Positions 10,368 through 23,560 of a stretch of 64,000 nucleotides of DNA are shown here, piece by piece. A model generated the notes under the pieces. The model ran no database searches. It was not told where the DNA came from and was given only the letters and a program-made list of their open reading frames with translations. How positions within the stretch are numbered: the first letter of the stretch is position 1; each line of letters opens with the position of its first letter. Source of the DNA: Cercis canadensis (Eukaryota > Streptophyta > Magnoliopsida > Fabales > Fabaceae); contig QAOA01005727.1 in assembly GCA_003255065.1 (NCBI GenBank), positions 62,001 to 126,000 on the forward strand. Reading direction: 5' to 3'. Made by a program: the position numbers and the translations under genes.

Positions 10368-10877
10368 ATGAAGAGACAGAGGGATAATGAAGCAATAATA
10401 CAGAGCTTAGACTTGGCAAATTGTCTAATGCTGCTCTCTCATCATGCCCAACAAAGAAAACCCCAGAAAAGTTTTAGCCCTGACGAGTTCGACTGCAAGA
10501 CGTGCAACCGCAAGTTCTCGTCTTTTCAAGCTCTTGGTGGCCACAGGGCTAGCCACAAGAGGCAAAAACTAGATGGGGACCAACTCAAAGCGCAAGCCCA
10601 ATCTCTGAGCTTAGCAAACAAACCCAAAATGCACGAGTGCTCTATTTGTGGCCTGGAATTCTCTCTTGGCCAAGCACTGGGAGGCCACATGAGGAGGCAT
10701 AGAGCTGCCACCAACGAAGCTTTTCACTCTATAAACCAGGTTGTTGCTAAAGTCCCAGTTCTAAAGAGATCCAATAGTACAAGGGTTTTGTGCTTGGATC
10801 TCAACTTGACACCTCTCGAGAATGACTTGAAGTTATTGCTTGGAAATATGGCACCTAAAATTGAAGCCTTCGTCTGA
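10368..10877 (+). CDS. ZAT11-like C2H2 zinc finger repressor, copy 4
   Basis: Intronless, 169 residues, MKRQRDNEA start. It has two intact C2H2 fingers with QALGGH (FDCKTC... and HECSIC...) and the EAR motif [13 protein letters not shown]. The last residues differ from copies 1-3: they read APKIEAFV where the others read (K/R)VHLSL(L/M). After the stop, the DNA 'ctttgttgtcacc' still resembles the other copies' stop region, so a local change has replaced the tail. Arabidopsis ZAT11 also has PKI after this point as I recall it, so copy 4 could hold the older form. Nuclear transcriptional repressor by family; stress regulation is inferred from the W-box. Confidence 0.87.
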   Translation: MKRQRDNEAIIQSLDLANCLMLLSHHAQQRKPQKSFSPDEFDCKTCNRKFSSFQALGGHRASHKRQKLDGDQLKAQAQSLSLANKPKMHECSICGLEFSLGQALGGHMRRHRAATNEAFHSINQVVAKVPVLKRSNSTRVLCLDLNLTPLENDLKLLLGNMAPKIEAFV

Positions 10878-13800
10878 TTCTTTGTTGTCACCAGCTAGTT
10901 TTTTGTTTTTTGCCCTATTCTTTCAATTCTTTAATGTAAGAATTGATTCTTTGTATCTTTTCAGTTTGTACTTAACTGACTATTTATTGATGTCTCACCG
11001 TTATTCACGGTATTAAATTATGGTTGATGGAAGAAGTTAGAATTTCACATAAAATTTAAAGATAAGTTTGGCCATTTATTTATTTTTCTGTTTCCTTTAG
11101 TTACGAGGAAGTTTTCACATGAAGAGGAATACTGACTAGAAAGAAAAAAAAAATCTCAATTACTCCATTGACTTTCAAAAACAAGCAAAGATAAGACGAA
11201 AATGAAAACATCGTTCAGCATTTGGGAGTCAAGACTTGCATAAGATGATTCTATGTCGTCAGCTTTCAAGAAGAACCATCTATTATTGGTTAAAGACCAC
11301 TTAGTTACGTGTCTGCTGATTACAAGAACACATATTGGAATAAATATAAAGCTAAAATCAAAAAGTCAAATTGTGCTATATATACGTTTCTTCTAACATT
11401 AGTTAAAAGGGAATATAGAATATTTAATTATAATTTTATACGAGTATTTTGGTGTTTTAGGGCATTGACATTTATACCACTGTTTGAAGAAAGAAAAGAG
11501 TGGTATCAAAGGAATCAAAGTGAGAGCTGAGAAGGTATGTGACCTCGTCCTGCTTCGCTGCTTTCACACTGGGACTATTCAACAATAAAATGAAACGTGA
11601 GTGCCATTATAATTAATAGCTTACTGCTTCTACTTTTTTCTTCAAAACTTTGATTTATAGCTTAGTGCATTTTCATGGAGGCGCAAGCTTATTGGGCCAT
11701 TGTATAACCCCTCCAGCTTTTGTTGCTTTTGGTAGTTTCAATCACATAAAGCAACATTAGGCCGAGCAACATCTTAATTGGGCCGGGTCTTACCGTAGGG
11801 CTTGAAGCCCATGTGTATTGGTCATCAAAAACAAAAAGATAATTAATTATTTATTGGAGGGGAGAAAAAAAAATAAAAATTTATAGGAGGTATGGAAGGG
11901 AGACTCTATTCGGGGGGCTAAACTACGGAAAGAAACTTTGGCGGTCTAAATTTACAGATAATAAAAAATAAAAACTTTGGGAAGGGACTTTTCATTGTCA
12001 AAAATAAGTATATTATAGAAGCATTCTTGTGCTTGTCAACAATGATTTCCAACAAGTTTATGTCACTGTAACAGATATAGATTATTTAATTCTTCCAATA
12101 ACCTACTTTCAAACTCACGTCACTAAGGCAAAGAGAAAATACAATTTTGATGATAATTTAAATATGAAGAGATGTCATCGATGACTTCTATATTGGGAAC
12201 CCTCTTGCTATTTATATAAAAGAAACTTACTTTAATTGGGAAGGACTAATTGTGCACAAGTATTTGATTATAATACTAGTTTTTCTCATGACCATGAAGA
12301 AACCTGTTGCTTCCTGGAAGGAATCTTGTCACATGTAATTAGACTTTGAAGAACGTTCCATTATCAGCAAGAAGAAACCTTACAAGCCACTGCGGACTTT
12401 GGCAGAAGAGAGAGGGGAAAGAGAGATGGAAAGAACCCTAATAATGAAAAGGAACATAACCCACGTATCGTGCGTGCTCATGTAAAGCATGTTATTATTT
12501 CTTGGCATTTGCATTTCACTAAATTGAAGTAAATGAAAGCCTTATCATTATATTTGGTCCAAGCATGAAGCTGAGACTGAAGAGCATTATTACAACCAAA
12601 TTTCCTTTGTCATAAAAGCGTTTCCATCATGCGTTGAAACCTTCGTGTGGGGTTCATGATTAGTACATTAAGCTAAACTTTGTACCAATAAGACTGTTAA
12701 TGATGATATCTTTAATCATCATTAACGATATTAATTCGTGCAAAGACCTCTTCGGCTCTTCCATGAGTTTTTGCATCATGAAGATCATCCCCGCCAAGAA
12801 TTAAGAAGCTTAATATTGTGCTTTCATAATATCCTCTAGTTATATATAATGATATAAAAAGAAATATTTTTCAATTCTCAAATGAAGTCATCAAAAACAT
12901 CTGCTTTCCTAATTATTTATTATAGAGCGATCAGTCCACTACTGAGTTATGTAACTGATAGATCAAATCAAAATAATTATCTCCACTGATTATGAATTCA
13001 TACATGTGTCACTTAGAAAGTGAGATGTCATGATAAGTTCTTTATTTAAGATTACTTAATTAGTCATGATATATATGAGGAAGCCGGCTACCTGAATCTG
13101 TAGATTAATTAAGCTAAATTAAACCAAATGTAGATGCAATGAAGTCATTGGCTTTTGAATTATGGTTGCGTTTATTGTTACGTCAATGCATGGTACATTT
13201 GCACTAATGCATTATGCATGCGTACCATATATATCTAAATTTGGAACATGACGTACATGGCACTTCTTTTTCTACCCACCAAAACATGAAAGCTTTATTA
13301 TTATCACTGCTCAATTCTGGGTATGCATGTACAAGAACATTCATGTGGTATGAAAGCAATGCGAAGAAACTAAATAAGGGTGCTGTTTGTTTGGTTGATA
13401 ATGTGAATGTTGTCACGAAATATGATCAGCGAGATGGGAAAAATCAACCTGTATAGGATGATTTCCAACTCCAAAATTAATAATGTTTCAACCAAAACCA
13501 AGAAGAATTTTCCTTTCCCTTTTCCCCTTTCATGCATTTTGTACAGTTGGCTGACTATACTGTGAATCTCAGCTCATGTGAGCATGTATATATTATTTTG
13601 GCCTCATGATTCTTACAAAAGTCAAATCTCCTTAAAGCCAGCCTTTTACGACCCCCACCTATATATTATGAGTTTTGCATGTGTTTAGTCACGTTTAATG
13701 AACTATATTAAATTTGGTATAATGTTGTGTACACATATACAGTTGGTCTTGCGAAAGCTGTGTCCTCTTGAAGAAATCATATATATATATATATATCAAA

Positions 13801-16800
13801 GTCCTATTAGTATAATGCAATGCAAGAGGCAAGTATCAAGCATCTAATTGGGCAGTTATCCAAGTACTCTGGAACAACCGAACCAATCAACATAATGATA
13901 CAGAAGATATCAATTTCTTTAATTATGATGATATCATATATAATTAAGTTCATCATCAGTTTTAGCGTATTGTTGTCATTCTGCCACTAATTGATATATA
14001 GTAGTCTCTTGTGAGAATATTAATGACCCATTAATTTTGCACATTAGTAAGTAAATTCACTAATTAATTGTTCACTCTCTATCACACAGTAGTTGTAATC
14101 AGGCTAGCCAATACTACGTGAATCACGTTGTTGTTGTCAATTTTAGACAACTTCCCCCTCACAATCCCAAAAGAGAATCAGAAGAGCCTGGTGCGTGATA
14201 CAAGACAATTATAGAACGTCATTGCTTAGGGTAGTTCTTCTTGATTAGTGTTCAGCATATAACACCAGGCAGAGAACTCATACTACTATCAGAAAATTCC
14301 TAGCGCTTTTAAACTAGCTATAAAACCCTAGTTAAATATAATCAACTTTGTTGAGTCAAAATGATTTTTATCACACCCCAAATTTATCAAATTGATTTCA
14401 AAGTCCAAAACACTCACTACTTTTACAAACATATGTTAAGTCAAATGGCCAAGTCGTCTATATACTATTACCATACCCATTGGTTTGATTATGTATGTGG
14501 AATAATGGAAGAGATGGAAGAAAATGAAAGAATAAAGCGAGACTTTCACCTCCCAACAAAAAAAAAAAAAAAAAAAAAAGAGGCTTTTACTCTGTCTCCT
14601 TTACTGTAAAGTGTCGGAGCGGGCCTGTGGAATTTTTTAATTTGCTAACCACACTAACATAATTTTATTAGGACCCAAATGGATAGCAACATTCACTAAG
14701 TATAAAAAATGTTGTCCTTGAATGCATCGTGAGTTCAGTTCTTTAAACTTCACGTTAATCACATTACTCCATTGCGACTCCAATCATTCAAGCTATGCGT
14801 TTTCTAATTAGCATAGAAAATCCAAAACTTGGCAAAAATGCAGTCAAAAAATGAATAATACGAGTATACCGATCGCAACCCCTTTTTTTATAAAGGAAAT
14901 GGCTTTTGGAGACCAAATAACTATGCATTTGAGTGTATCTTATATATTAGGTAGTCATGGCCGGGTTAGGTTCCAACATTTAGCTTAACGCCTTATAAAT
15001 TAACTGGGATTAGCAGAAAGCAACCTAAAGCGGATTCAGAGAGTGATCAACAGCTAACAGTTGAGAGTGAGGGGAGGAATAAGACCAAGCTCGATCTGAA
15101 GTTGGCCAACGCGCGATTGATAACAAAGCTTGATTAGAATATGAAGATGCTTTAAAATCATTGCTACAAAAGCTGAAGCACCATTTACGATTATTAAAAG
15201 AAGATCTGCCATGTATGTATATGACTACCATATCAACATATATAGCTATCTTATGGGTGTCATGATTAGGATGCTTAACCCCTACTCGTGTTATTACTTA
15301 CCTAAGAATTGGTTGGCTTTTAATTGCTCTATGCAACCCTTTCCCCCCTCATCATTTTTTTATGTATTTGTCGTCGACCCAACCAAACCTAACCCACTTT
15401 TTTCTTCATCCATTTAGTTCAAAATGTCTTCAAGTGAGGATATTGGAAAGTGTGAAATATACATGAACCGATGGACCTAATAAAGGCCTCCTTCAATTTA
15501 TTCCATCAATTTGATGTTTGCCAACTCCAGCTCCAACTCCAACTAAATTAATATATAGCTTTTTTAGTTATTAATTAAGGATTCAAACAATATCTCAACC
15601 TTTTTGCGGAATTTATGAAGCAATTGTGCTACGTGGGTACTTGTGTGAATAATTAGGATTAGAATCATAATAAAATAATTAAGAATAATTAGCAATTTTT
15701 TTGTGGTTATTTTAAGGAGTCACTATTTTCACATTCTATTTTGCTAATGCTACATTTTATTTGATGTTTAAATATGATATAGATTAAATTATCTCTATTT
15801 AATATGAAAAGTTTTAAAATTTAACTAATTATGATATTCTCTTTTTAACTCTTATTAATTGTGGTTCTATTTTTTTACAATTATCTCCAATCTCATTTTT
15901 TTCTGTAAAAGTTAAATAAAAAACACAATAAAAAATGAAGAAAAGAGACTTTGTTACAATTTTAATATTTTTCAGTTTTATTCTTTTTTCAATTTCTTCC
16001 AACTTTCTGATTGGTTTAATTTAACCAAGGCCTGAGGTGTCCAATATACACTCAACCACGTATCTCTCCTTGTTCAGAGCTTGGTTTAACCAAATGCATT
16101 ATAGCTTGCTAGTTCAAAAACTTGCTCATCTAACCAGCATTATGAGAGCCATTCACACAATATTCTCTAATCGAACCTTGTCAAAGAACATTGACAATAA
16201 ATCATACAAGTTAATTGTAAATAGCAAAGAAATGTTTATATTACTATTACGTCCACACTTTCTCACCACTATGACACTACATTTAAATATGAACCATTCA
16301 GTGAGTGTGTTAACATTACTCATAGCCAAATATACAGCAGTTAATAAGAGAGAAGGCTTTGACGCATGTTTTCTTTCATAAATAACAGATTACAAGATAA
16401 GTGAACCACTATGCCATCTCAAAAAAACTAGGTGAATCCTAAATATTCAAGGCAAGTACCAAATACATGCTTAATTAGCTTGTATTTACAATTAAATACA
16501 TGCTTAATTTTTTGTTGCTCCACATGGAAACGTCAAAAGTAGATCTTGAAATATTTTTAGTTTTATGTAATGACAAATATCTAAACTTCTTATGTATTAA
16601 TACCAAATACTGATATATATCAAACACATGAGAATATATGAATTTAATTTTTAGTCCTTAACAATGTAAAACAGTGTTATTGTGTATTTAAAAAGTAGTT
16701 AAAAGCATCTACTGCTAACAAATTAAATATCTTAATTATTCTAGTATTATGACACTTTTATATATATTTAATTAGTAATAATATATAAAATTTTACACTA

Positions 16801-18960
16801 AACGTAAATAAAATTTAACCCTTATGCAAATTAGTAATAATTCTCAATCTTCTTATGCATTTAAACATACCAATTTGGGAATTTAAACTTTCATACAAAC
16901 GTATATCTACCATCGTGTATCATAATTCATGAGTACTAGCAAGGCATGCTTGCAAGTACCGTACAACTTCGACACCCTATTAATTAATGTATATGGTACC
17001 TAACCTTAGCTACCATGCATATGAACTATCGGAGAGCTTCCAGCGTCAAAAGAGACAATTAACTTAGGTCACATTGTGTATCCAAATTCTTAAACACTAT
17101 TATTTAAACAGAGGATAACATCATGTTTAACCTTAATCTACGGATTTGTTAAATAAGATAATTGGAAAATGTTATCTACATTGAACCGGCCAAGATCTGG
17201 GGTACAATTTATTAATTTTCTTTTGATCTTTCAAGTCAAAAAGTAAAAGTTTATAATGCGCCTGTCAATAAAGTTACCAAGAAAAACCATTAAGACAAAT
17301 TAGTTTACGTGTCCATGTAAGTAGAGTTTGTTTAATTGAGTTATGCATGTGTTGTTTTGCACCACGTTGCTTGTTGATCCATATATGAGACAGAAATTAA
17401 TTTATTTAAATAATTATTTACTGACGATAAGTGCATTTGAAAGTTACATATATTGGAATCGGATTTGGATAACCTCAAATTCCAAATGGAAGGTTTAACG
17501 GAGAAGTTACATCATCACCACCCATCAGCAATATGCATGCTTCCTTGTCGAGGATGAAGTGCAATCTGATATCATATATTCAAATATATTTTTATGATTT
17601 GTGGTAGGTTTTCATAGCGATCATGGAAAATTTGTTCTCTTAACAAATTATTTATATTATCTGTTATTTTCTTAATAGGTACTTGATATATAAATTAAGT
17701 TCCTGATAATTGAAATATATATAACAAGTATGAAATGACATTCTAAATATATTATATTACTAAACTTCGGATTATATCAACGTTATTTTACAAGGCCTTT
17801 ACTAACTTAAATGAATAATACGTATAAAAAATATGAAATTTTTTTATACATAATTTGAACTTACGTATACTTGCATGACTCTCTTAAATTTTGCTCTATA
17901 TATATGTCAACTATAGAAAATCCTTCAGATATTAAGTGGGACTGTTGTCCTATAATTGATCAAGTACGTCATATTTCATTTATAATTTATTATTTAATTT
18001 TTGTTTCTGGTTTCGTTTTAATAAATATTCCGTAACATATATTATCTATATACATTCATTCATCATTTATAAATACAATGTATGCATCCCATATTCCAAA
18101 TACAAACAATGCAACAAAAAGCAGGTTACGAATTTGCTATGTGTTTCCTTTTTTGAAAATTCTTTTTCTTTCTGGCTTATGAAAGTACTGATGATAATTG
18201 AGTTCCAGCAATCATAAGGGAAATGAAAATTTTGAACCCTTTTCCGTAAGATTGAAGTACAACTCTTCCTGTTTTTGGTGCGGTTCAACAGTCTCCCCCT
18301 AGCGCTATGTGCTCTCTAACCTGGCAATGATTTATTTAATTAACTCTTACTTTATATAATTTTTCGTTTTGTTTAATGGATATCTTAGCTTATAACTTAG
18401 TCAGCTTTACGGGTTAGGTTATAGGCATGATTTATAGAATCTTGTCAACTACCGAGTGCTTGCCACAAAGGCACTAATTACAACTTAAACATGACACTTA
18501 GTAATATTCCAAACCTTAAATATTAGTTAATTCTTTACAGTCTCAAACCTATCGTAACTTGTAAAATTAATGGGCCGCATGATTACGGCACTTATTATTG
18601 TTATCGCTTATCGGTGATAGATGGCTAATAATAGATTTGATTGGATCACTAATGGATTTTTTCGTGTAATCTTTGTTTCTTTTGTATTAGCTAATCTTTG
18701 ACCATAATCGCCAAACAAAATGAGGAGTTGACACGTGCTGAAACCAAACCTCCTGAAGGTTAGAGTAACGAAATATATAATACGTAATCACTATATACAC
18801 ATGTTCGTATCTTGGAGAAATGAAAATAGCTTCGTATTTCAAGAGTCAAACATCATTTAATCCAAACAAATTAGCAAGCCGGTGCGGCCATCTCGGTGTG
18901 TAGTTTTTGTACGCCATACTAAGAGTTTAGGCCAATAATAGTAATAGTAAGCAATTTTTT
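10878..18960. other. Long gene-free AT-rich region
   Basis: About 8 kb in which I can support no gene. Open frames are short and lack domain signatures or splice structure. Visible items are: GGGCC-rich words (11690-11810) of the kind seen in hAT-derived MITEs; a short hairpin at 12691-12727; an AT microsatellite (about 13781-13797); and an A-run at 14562-14579. A patch at about 14990-15200 has more exon-like composition, but its frames are broken by stops. It may be an old gene remnant that I cannot identify. Confidence 0.5.
12691..12727. repeat. Short near-perfect palindrome
   Basis: TTAATGATGATATC and its inverse (GATGATTAAAG/ATCATCATTAAC) flank a very short loop. The site is too small for a plant miRNA precursor and lies in gene-free AT-rich DNA. 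It is probably a MITE tip or a chance palindrome. Confidence 0.4.
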
Positions 18961-18965
18961 TATGG

Positions 18966-19143
18966 CCAATTATATGTTATACTTTTAACGGGGATTCTAT
19001 GATACTACATGAGTATGTCATACTACATTGACGTGGTAAGCATACGTAATTTTTCCAATTATATGTTATACTTTTAACGGGGATTCTATGATACTACATG
19101 AGTATGTCATACTACATTGACGTGGTAAGCATACGTAATTTTT
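18966..19143. repeat. 89 bp perfect tandem duplication
   Basis: The block at 18966-19054 is repeated base for base at 19055-19143. It spans the left end of the MITE listed next, including GGGGATTCTATGATAC and the GTATGTCATACTACAT core. The perfect identity implies a recent event or an assembly stutter, although there is no N here. Confidence 0.8.
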
Positions 19144-19290
19144 ATATTTTATTAAATATAAATATAAATTATTTTATTTTTTCAAATAAATTTAAAAATA
19201 GTTAATTTGTACATGTGTCATTCCCATATTGGCTAATCTCATGAAGTATGACATGCTATATAAATATAAAAAGTATCTAAGAAACCTTCT
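19075..19290. mobile_element. MITE, uninterrupted copy
   Basis: The copy runs from GGGGATTCTATGATAC on the left to GTATCTAAGAAACCTTCT on the right. These two ends are imperfect inverted repeats, and each arm also carries an inverted GTATGTCATACTACAT-like core. It has no coding capacity. The same element is found split at 31738-31875 and 40550-40607, where a large transposon has inserted. Here the equivalent site (GGCTAATCTCATG, around 19232) is uninterrupted. The superfamily is not settled. Confidence 0.6.
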
Positions 19291-20086
19291 AATTTTAAAT
19301 GTGATATCTTTTTTTTTTAATATTGCTTTGATTTTAAATTATATTGACAGAATTAATATAATTTAAAATTTATTAAATTTATTAAAATTTTGTTAATATA
19401 ATTTAAATTATATTACAATTTAAAATATAAAAAAATGAAACGTGACTTATAATTGTAGCATAAAATTTACCATATTTTTTTGAATGTTTCTAGCGTCAAA
19501 TCAGAACGAGGATGAGGGAAACGCAATGTCAAGTCCTCGCAAGTGAGACACAAATTATAAGGGCAGCTTTTGAGCTTGGTCGTTGTCCATCTTAAATAAC
19601 ACTGTTTGTCTATTAAGACGGAGGCAGAGGGTAGAGAGCTTTTTGATTTGACAAACAACTGGCACATCCTTAAGCTTACGGCTAAAGGAGGGTTTTGGAC
19701 GGCTAAATATAAAATTGTCTTATATATGATTGGTCTGAGCCATTTCTAATGGCAGGACTCGTGATTTTTTCTTTAATGGAAAATGTACGTTAGTACTATA
19801 AACATATAATAGTTACTTATAGAAGTGATTCAAACTATATCTACTCAAATAATCTGTAGATATAGGCGAAGTCTATCAATGATATAAAATGAGTACGGTG
19901 TAAAGACTATTAAATCATCATTCGATCATTCACTTAGTCTAATAAATGGCTGTAATAGTTTGATGGACAACTTGAAGACTTAATCTTTTTAATAATAATA
20001 TATTATCTTAATATTTTTGTTAAATTATAATTTGACCCAAAAAGTCATTTGATTGGGCTTGTTGGTAAGGTGTTGAAGAACAGATT

Positions 20087-20425
20087 TCAAGAGCTTTTCT
20101 CGATTAGTGACATGGAGCTCCATTGGAACTTGAGGTGGTGAGAGGGATGAAGACGAAGCCATGGAAATGACTTGCCAACACAATAGCATCTATCGGGTCG
20201 AGGCAGAGAACCCGCTAGCTCAGGGAAGTTGACGATGGCTGAGTTGCCTTTAATATTGAGTGCGGCCACGTCATGGGCACGAGCTGCCATCTCCGGCGTG
20301 GCGAAGGAGCCTAGCCAGATCCGATTCTTCTTGCGGGGCTCGCAGATTTCGGATACCCACTTGCCCCATGTCATCATTCGGACTCCAAAACCCAATGAGA
20401 TGAATTTTTGAATGAAAATGCAATT
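20087..20425 (-). pseudogene. DREB/ERF (AP2-domain) pseudogene
   Basis: On the minus strand, about 60 residues match the AP2/ERF DNA-binding domain of the DREB type: [14 protein letters not shown], then [31 protein letters not shown] and [12 protein letters not shown]. The usual YRGVR start is damaged (GFGVRMM), and the region after LPRP is lost or frameshifted. In another frame nearby, [17 protein letters not shown] looks like the serine-rich linker that normally follows. No acidic C-terminus with the usual LPSL/VDGWLY-type end is found. It is interpreted as a truncated relic of a TINY/ERF038-like gene. The upstream open frame has no similarity I recognise. Confidence 0.75.
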
Positions 20426-20645
20426 GAAAATTCTCATCACCAAGGACCACTTCCATTTCAAGTTCTGAGCCAAACCCAGATGATTAAAATTGGTAATCTC
20501 TTGTGGGGATGTGTTATTTAGCCTCTGTGAATCAATATCTAAAATGGGTTCTCTAATTTTGGGATTCTTTTGATTGCTTGGTTCGAGTTGTGTGTTTTTT
20601 AGTGGCATCGGTTTGTTTGTTTTCTTGGTGTTTGAAAGCGTTGAG

Positions 20646-20780
20646 ATGGGGAAAAAGATTAGAGAGAACATGAAGGATGATGAGGAGCTTGAAATGTTGC
20701 TAGATGAGATCCCTCAGGCAACGTCTCATAATCTTGCTCACCACCACCGTGTGTTTTTTGTTAGTAGGAAACACAAGTAA
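20646..20780 (+). pseudogene. Possible Pumilio-like N-terminal fragment
   Basis: A short frame encodes [20 protein letters not shown] then EIPQATS. An acidic segment leading to LLxEIPxATS resembles the N-terminus of some plant Pumilio-family RNA-binding proteins (APUM11/12 type), as I recall it. It ends after about 45 residues with no PUF repeats. It may be a gene fragment or chance similarity. Confidence 0.25.
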
Positions 20781-20832
20781 ATATATAAATATTTTTGGGC
20801 TAACATATAATTAATCGTTTATAGATAATATT

Positions 20833-21360
20833 CAGTTATGATATTTAGACATACACATAGCTTAATTTCAACTATTTATTGACCTTTGTATCGGTATCCA
20901 TTTTGTATCATTAGTATTATAGACTTCGCCGTAGATGTATATACACCAATATAAATATTAGAGTTTTCTGTAACACATAGAGATATGCTAATGCTATACA
21001 ACTCGAGCTTTGGAACTCAGAAAAAGCTTACATGGATGCACAACCATTAATTACATCAGTACCATGAATTGCAGCTCCCATGCAGTAACATCAATNCAAT
21101 TATGATATTTAGACCATACACATAATTTAATCTCAACTATTTATTGGCATTTGCATCGATACCCATTTTGTATCATTAGTATTATAGATTTCGCCGTAGA
21201 TGTATATACACCAATATAAATATTAGAGTTTTCTGTAACACATGGAGATATGCTAATGCTATACAACTCGAGCTTTGGAACTCAGAAAAAGCTTACATGG
21301 ATGCACAACCATTAATTACATCAGTACCATGAATTGCAGCTCCCATGCAGTAACATCAAT
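20833..21360. repeat. About 264 bp duplicated on both sides of an N
   Basis: Bases 20833-21095 reappear at 21097-21360 with only scattered substitutions and small indels (for example 'agacatacacatagc' and 'agaccatacacataa'). A single N at 21096 separates them. This is the same signature as at 5603 and suggests an unmerged allelic overlap. No coding content. Confidence 0.8.
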
Positions 21361-23560
21361 TCACGTGGATGAATCTGAAATCCAGCTCCAGCCCTTTAGA
21401 ACTTTCCTATAACATGATTATAAACATTAATCATTTCTTGAAATAAAAAAAATTATAAAAATTGGAATTACTTACATAATTATTCCCTGCTTAGTTCTTA
21501 AAAAGTTTTGAACCACTCCATTGTAATTTAGTATGATTCAGGGAATAAAAATTATTTCTTTTAATTAATTTTTAATTTTTTCTTTTTATCCCTTACAATA
21601 AACATAACATGAGAATTAATATTTACGTTTAATTAGTTACAATCAGTGTAATGTATGAATAATTATTTAATATAAAAAAATTAAACTTATAAAAAGAGAG
21701 AATACGTATAATAATATAAATAATTTTATATGCAGAAAATAATTTTTATTTAAATTTGTATAATAATTATGAAGAGAAGAGTTGAAACAAAATATCTTAA
21801 ATAATTTGATCAAATCACAGTGTGAATTCAAACAAAATGTAAAATGTATGAAATTGCTCCAGCTATGAATTATGATGTGTAAGCAACTGAGCTACTTGTT
21901 GTGATCTGCACAATTTGAACGGAGCAGATGTAGTACAGTCTTCGTGGAGTCAATAAGGGGCCCACTTCAGTACTGTGTTCGTATTCCTGCTCGGCTGTCC
22001 TCTGAAGTGAAGTCTCAGCTCTTAACCGATTTGACCATCCATTTCCATTGCAGAAAACACGAAAAAAAAAAAAAAAGCTTAGGGGTTTTTCAATTTTTCA
22101 TTATAGTTAATCACCGTGTTAAAAAATGTAATTATAATATAAATTGATTTTTTTTTTCTATTGTTAGTTGGAGCAAATATATTTAAAAAAATAATGGGTG
22201 AATGAATAATTAAATACCTCACCATATATGTAACATAATTTGGTGAAACCATGTTTTTGGATATAAAGATCTAACATAGATATAAACATCAATTATAATT
22301 AGTTTAGTTGGATATGTGGCACATTTAATATAGATTGCCATATCAGTTGGGATAAAATTCTTGGAAACGTTCAGCATTAATCGTACTATGATTTTGCGAA
22401 CCTATGAAGCTGGGAGAAAAAATCTACAGCTGATTTTGTGCAAAAATTCTTATTACATTAGAAAAGCCTTCGGTCAAGACAGAACAAGGGTCCCATAAAA
22501 AAAAAAAAAAAGGGAAACATTAAATTATTAATTTCTTCCCATGCGAGATGTAGATATTCAATATTCGGCCCAAGTGCATCCAAACTCATTTTAGTCAAAG
22601 GTCCACGTAATCAAATCTCTATATATGTTTTTTATATTATTTAGTCATCACCTATAAATAACCTCATGTCACAAGTATAAGAACTTTCGCTTCATTTCAA
22701 CATTTGATATACTTTATAGATCGGATCGTGCTAAGTTGCTAACTTAAATATCAGAGTTCAGGTATCTTCACCCGACTCTTGACCATCTATTATTATGCAG
22801 TTATTATGCGTGAGATCAACTTCACCATTTCCAATTCACCAGCTCAAATCAGGCACCGTCACAATAAAATTGCTACACCTTCACATAAAAGCAGTGTGAA
22901 ATCAATGGCATTGTCAAAATTTAAGTAATAGTATATGAGAAAACTTGAGTAAGGAAACAAATAAATAAACAAGGAAATTATTAACCTTAGCCCATGATCT
23001 GAGGCGAGGCAATAAATGTTAAGACTACAATGAGAGGAAAAATTGCTAACATTTTCACTGATTGTACTAAAAAAATAAGAAAATTGGTGTAAGTAAACTA
23101 TTTTTTAAATTCAAAATTTTTGTAAAGGAGCAAATATATTGTGCACATAGTGCTAGTGAAAAATAATCTTAATTAGTTTCTCTCAAAATTATGTAATATA
23201 TATTTGTTAGATGATAAAAACTCATATATAAAAGACTCGTGAAAGCTACTCAAGTATTTTACCATTAAACTGGGAGTAATAGCTTATTAGAAAATAATTC
23301 ATAAAAAATTTAATCGATCTACAGAGTGAGACATGAGTGACAGAAAAAGAGTTAAGAGTTACAAAATGGAATTACCCCATACAAAAATTATTCTGCCATG
23401 GAAGTGGTACGGTACACAGCAATTAAGCTTTTGGACGAAAGGCGGTACGGCGAAGATTGGGAGTGGTTCAGTTACTTTAACCCCAGTAACATCGTTTTAG
23501 CTCTTACATTTTTTAAATGACTAGAATACCCACGACGATAACAAAAATAGTGTGCGTCTA
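21361..23560. other. Intergenic, no gene seen
   Basis: AT-rich DNA upstream of the 5-phosphatase gene. Short A-runs (22063-22075, 22497-22512) and small open frames without domain signatures are all that is visible. Confidence 0.5.

Noticed and set aside
14990..15231. Possible gene remnant
   Set aside because: Composition is exon-like, but all frames have stops and I recognise no family, so it is mentioned only in the region note.
20574..20645. Start of the 68-residue plus-strand frame
   Set aside because: Only the part after 20646 has any resemblance to a known protein; the upstream part is hydrophobic noise antisense to the AP2 relic's flank.
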